Assembly: GCA_947487835.1 (NCBI GenBank) | Contig: CANKXX010000005.1 | Location: forward strand, 124,001-188,000 | Direction: 5' to 3' | Source of the DNA: an uncultured Microbacteriaceae bacterium | GTDB taxonomy: Bacteria > Actinomycetota > Actinomycetes > Actinomycetales > Microbacteriaceae | DNA: 64,000 bases | In this document: positions 61,133-64,000 of the stretch, in pieces | Numbering within the stretch: the stretch's first letter is position 1 | Layout: each line of letters opens with the position of its first letter | Made by a program: the position numbers and the translations under genes | Notes under the pieces: generated by a model | What the model saw: only the letters and a program-made list of their open reading frames with translations | Told to the model about the DNA's origin: nothing | Databases searched by the model: none

Positions 61133-61561
61133 CTACGGCCGGGGAGTGCTGGTGTCCTCGTCCGTCACGAGGCCGGGCAGGTCCGGCTCCACGTCGTGAT
61201 GCGCCGCGTCGGCGTGCGCCTTGTCGATGGCGTCCGCGAGCTCGTCGCGGAGGAGCAGGTCGCGGCGGAGGTGCCGGGTGCGGTAGCCCGCGCGGCCGAC
61301 CATGTGCGCCGAGACCGGCGCCGTGAGCATCTGGAACGCGAGGATCGGCACGAGCGCGGCCACGGTCGCGCCGTTCTCCGCCTGCAGCCCCAGGGCCACG
61401 AGCGCGCAGACCAGGCCGAGGATCTGCGGCTTGGTCGCGGCGTGCATGCGCGAGAGCGGATCCGGGAACCGCACGATGCCGATGCCCGCGGCGAGGGACA
61501 GCAGTGCCGCCGCGAACAGGAACAGCACGCTGCCGGCGTCGAGCAGCTCCGCGGCGCTCAT
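61133..61561 (-). CDS. mnhG: Na+/H+ antiporter subunit G
   Basis: A 142-residue MnhG/PhaG protein with three transmembrane helices. GIGIVRFPDPLSRMHAATKPQILG is the family signature. The C-terminus is acidic and variable. Overlaps mnhF by four bases; last gene of the operon. The Mrp complex exports Na+ in exchange for protons. Confidence 0.9.
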   Translation of the reverse strand: MSAAELLDAGSVLFLFAAALLSLAAGIGIVRFPDPLSRMHAATKPQILGLVCALVALGLQAENGATVAALVPILAFQMLTAPVSAHMVGRAGYRTRHLRRDLLLRDELADAIDKAHADAAHHDVEPDLPGLVTDEDTSTPRP

Positions 61562-61932
61562 CGGGCCGCCCTCCCGCTCGTCGTGTCGTGCGCGGCGGCG
61601 TCGTCGCCGGCCGCGCCGCCCTCGGCTGAGCCCTCGGCCGCACCCCCCTCGGCCTGCGGGCCGCCGGGCCGGTCCTGCTGGGTGACGTACCGGGCCACGC
61701 CCACCGTGGCGAGGAAGGCGGTCATGGCGAGCACGAGGAGCACGGGCAGGGTGCGGGTGTGCTCGTGCTGCACCATCTCCGCGGCGAGAGCGCAGATGAG
61801 CGTGGCGACGAGCATGTCCGTCGCGATCATGCGGTCGAGGATCGACGGCCCGCGCACGATGCGGAAGACGGCGAGCACGACGGCGGCGAAGAAGATCGTG
61901 CCGACGAGAACGAAGGCGGCCTGCAGCATCAC
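61558..61932 (-). CDS. mnhF: Na+/H+ antiporter subunit F
   Basis: A 124-residue protein with three helices; FRIVRGPSILDRMIATDML is the MnhF signature. The last 35 residues are an Ala/Gly/Glu-rich tail, longer than usual. Overlaps mnhE and mnhG by four bases on each side. Confidence 0.9.
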   Translation of the reverse strand: MMLQAAFVLVGTIFFAAVVLAVFRIVRGPSILDRMIATDMLVATLICALAAEMVQHEHTRTLPVLLVLAMTAFLATVGVARYVTQQDRPGGPQAEGGAAEGSAEGGAAGDDAAAHDTTSGRAAR

Positions 61933-62558
61933 TCGCCCTCCCGGGCTTCCTCGTACCGGCGCTGGCGGGCGCTCAGCCGGATCGGCGGCCGTCCCGCCGC
62001 CCTACGCTCGCGGTTGATCAGCCACACATCGTGCTCGGAGCCGAGGGTGCGGACGATGCGCTCCTCGACGACGAGCACCGAGTGGCGCACCCGCTCGACG
62101 GCCGCGTCGTCCGGCGTGCCCAGCGCGTGCACGTAGAGCAGCGAGCGCTCACGGTCGACCTCGACCACGAGCGAGCCGGGGACGAGCGAGATGGCCTCGG
62201 CGGTCAGGGTCATGATGAGGTCGCTCCTGGTGTGCAGCTGGATCGCGAGCACCGAGTTGACCGGCACGCCGCGGGGGTCGATCGCCTGCCAGGCGACGAG
62301 CACGGACGCCCGGACGAGGTCGACGGCGAAGTGCCAGGCGAAGGCGAGGCCCCAGTAGACGCTGAACCGGCCGGACAGGTCGACCGGCGGCAGGTAGAAG
62401 ATGCGGGTCACGAGCAGGGCGAGCAGGATCCCGGTCAGCACGCTGATGACCGTGACGTGCCCCCAGAGCAGCAGCCACAGCACGACGAGCCAGACGAGCA
62501 GCGGCAGCTGGAGCAGGAAGCCCTGCCAACGGCCGATCTCGGTGATCCGCCCGCTCAC
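61929..62558 (-). CDS. mnhE: Na+/H+ antiporter subunit E
   Basis: A 209-residue protein. Helices lie in 15-55 and 68-95; VNSVLAIQLHTRSDLIMTLTAEAISLVPGSLVVEV is the MnhE core in two segments. C-terminal residues 165-209 are basic. Overlaps mnhD by four bases. Confidence 0.9.
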   Translation of the reverse strand: MSGRITEIGRWQGFLLQLPLLVWLVVLWLLLWGHVTVISVLTGILLALLVTRIFYLPPVDLSGRFSVYWGLAFAWHFAVDLVRASVLVAWQAIDPRGVPVNSVLAIQLHTRSDLIMTLTAEAISLVPGSLVVEVDRERSLLYVHALGTPDDAAVERVRHSVLVVEERIVRTLGSEHDVWLINRERRAAGRPPIRLSARQRRYEEAREGE

Positions 62559-64000
62559 GGCGTGCCGTCCGGGAACACGGTCTGGACGTAGCCGTCGCCG
62601 CCGCGCAGGCTCTCACCGGCCCGCGAGGAGAACGCGTACAGCGGTCCGGCGAACACGGTGAGCGCGATGCTCACCACGACCATGCCGCCCGTCGCCCAGG
62701 TCATCAGGGAGGGCAGGGTGCGGGACCGGGTGACCGTCGCGCTGCCGCCCGGCCGCTCCTCGACGTGATCGAGCAGCGGGGAGCTGTAGTCCTTGACCTC
62801 CTCCTTGCCGCGCCAGAACGCCATGTTCCAGACCCGGGCGAGCGCGTAGAGGGTCAGCAGGCTCGTCGCGGCTCCCACCGCGACGACGATCCAGACGAGC
62901 GGGGTGCCGACGTCGGCGCCCGCGAGGAAGACGGCGGTCTTGCCGATGAAGCCGGAGAACGGGGGGATGCCGCCGAGGTTCATCGCCGGGATGAAGAAGA
63001 GCACCCCGAGCAGGGGCGAGGCCTTCAGCAGTCCGCCGACGCGGTTGATCGACGCGCTGCCGCCCTGCCGCTCGATGAGACCGGAGGCGAGGAACAGGGT
63101 CGTCTGGGCGACGATGTGGTGGATGACGTAGTAGATGGTGGCGGTCATGCCGGCGACGGTGTTGAGCGCGATGCCGAAGATCATGTAGCCGATGTGGCTC
63201 ACCAGGGTGAACGACAGCAGGCGCTTGATGTCGGCCTGCGCCACGGCGCCGAGGATGCCGACCAGCATCGTGAGGCCCGCGATCACGAGGAGGGGGATCG
63301 ACAGCTCGTCGCCCGGGAACAGGGCGGTCTCGGTGCGCAGGATGGCGTAGACGCCGACCTTGGTCAGCAGGCCGGCGAACACCGCGGTGACCGGGGCGGG
63401 CGCGGTCGGGTAGGAGTCCGGCAGCCAGAACGACAGCGGGAAGATGGCCGCCTTGATGCCGAAGGCGACGAGCAGCATGATGTGCAGGATCAGCTGCACT
63501 TCCGCCGGGAGCTCCTGGAGGCGCACCGATATCTGGGCGATGTTCACGGTGCCGGTGGCGCCGTAGATCATGGCGATGGCGGCGAGGAACAGCAGCGACG
63601 AGACGAGGCTGACGACGATGTACGTGACGCCGGCGCGGATGCGCTCCTCGGTGCCGCTCAGCGTGAGCAGCACGTAGGACGCCACGAGCAGGATCTCGAA
63701 GCCGACGTAGAGGTTGAAGAGGTCGCCCGCGATGAACGCGTTGAACACCCCGGCGGCCAGGATCAGGTACGTCGGGTTGTAGATGGAGACCGGGGTCTCG
63801 GTGTCGCCGTCCGCCATGCCCTGGCCGACGGAGAAGAGGAGCACCGCGAGCAGCACGATCGACGAGATGAGGAGCATGAGCGCGCTCAGCCGGTCCAGCA
63901 CGAGCACGATGCCGAACGGCGCCGGCCAGCCGCCCACCTCGACCGCCTGACCGCCCGCGGCGTCGACATGCACGAAGAGCAGGGCGCTCAGCACGACGAC
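62555..64000 (-). CDS. mnhD: Na+/H+ antiporter subunit D, 5' end beyond the window
   Basis: 481 residues are visible; the N-terminus lies right of the window. This is a NuoN/MrpD-type proton channel subunit with about 13 helices. The essential residues lie in LYVGFEILLVASYVLL (Glu), FGIKAAIFPLSFWLPDSYPTAPAPV (Lys) and ADIKRLLSFTLVSHIGYM (Lys and His). GIPPFSGFIGK is conserved late. mnhA and mnhC should lie upstream, outside the window. Confidence 0.92.
   Translation of the reverse strand, partial: VVVLSALLFVHVDAAGGQAVEVGGWPAPFGIVLVLDRLSALMLLISSIVLLAVLLFSVGQGMADGDTETPVSIYNPTYLILAAGVFNAFIAGDLFNLYVGFEILLVASYVLLTLSGTEERIRAGVTYIVVSLVSSLLFLAAIAMIYGATGTVNIAQISVRLQELPAEVQLILHIMLLVAFGIKAAIFPLSFWLPDSYPTAPAPVTAVFAGLLTKVGVYAILRTETALFPGDELSIPLLVIAGLTMLVGILGAVAQADIKRLLSFTLVSHIGYMIFGIALNTVAGMTATIYYVIHHIVAQTTLFLASGLIERQGGSASINRVGGLLKASPLLGVLFFIPAMNLGGIPPFSGFIGKTAVFLAGADVGTPLVWIVVAVGAATSLLTLYALARVWNMAFWRGKEEVKDYSSPLLDHVEERPGGSATVTRSRTLPSLMTWATGGMVVVSIALTVFAGPLYAFSSRAGESLRGGDGYVQTVFPDGTP

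Noticed and set aside
1-64000. CRISPR array
   Set aside because: I saw no regularly spaced identical repeats with unique spacers; the only short tandem array (57074-57133) has no spacers.

Overview
The window is very GC-rich DNA with dense, overlapping, often GTG-started genes. It fits an actinobacterium, most likely of the family Microbacteriaceae. Support comes from the ilvD-ilvB-ilvN-ilvC-serA-leuB-ilvE order, a SigB/SigF-type sigma factor, a DUF222-HNH endonuclease, DUF6458, GluRS beside a tRNA-Gln, and an actinobacterial conjugation system built of DUF6112, SCO6880-family and TraM-recognition proteins. The species cannot be named from sequence reading alone.

Region 1 (1-20574) is most of an integrative and conjugative element. 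At its left edge a minus-strand module encodes an EspR-like XRE regulator, an ImmA/IrrE metallopeptidase, a multi-TM MAB_1171c-type protein and an alpha/beta hydrolase cut by the window edge. A promoter region rich in inverted repeats separates it from a long plus-strand operon. That operon runs ArdC-like antirestriction protein, prim-pol, ParB-like protein, cell-wall hydrolase, two DUF6112 proteins, VirB6/TrbL, SCO6880, VirB4-like ATPase, DprA, VirD4/TraD-like coupling protein, SSB and accessory proteins. No relaxase is visible. The integrase at the expected right end (20248-20574) is broken by an in-frame stop and truncated, so this copy looks decayed or needs helper functions.

Region 2 (20730-28917) is a second island inserted at a tRNA-Gln(CTG), with its own intact tyrosine integrase and excisionase next to the tRNA. 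Its cargo looks like defence: a GIY-YIG nuclease, a GHKL ATPase fused to a PD-(D/E)XK (Shedu/DUF4263-like) nuclease preceded by a small beta-flower protein, a frameshifted zinc-ribbon gene, and a DUF1883-TIR protein followed by a 437-residue partner of unknown function. These are the best candidates for undescribed biology.

Region 3 (29000-47600) is chromosomal housekeeping: a thioredoxin-reductase-like enzyme, gltX, a FAH-family hydrolase, the branched-chain amino-acid genes, serA, a phosphatase, a sigma factor and DUF222-HNH. A GTCCCTTCGACNNGCTCAGGGACCG-like palindromic repeat recurs, mostly in pairs, at the 3' ends of genes.

Region 4 (47578-61089) is a heptose-glycoconjugate locus with GmhB, GmhA, two HldE-like kinase/nucleotidyltransferases, three GT9 heptosyltransferase-like enzymes, other glycosyltransferases, an SDR and an aldehyde dehydrogenase. 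Most genes overlap by 4 bp. Region 5 (61133-64000) is the end of an Mrp/Mnh-type Na+/H+ antiporter operon (mnhD-E-F-G).
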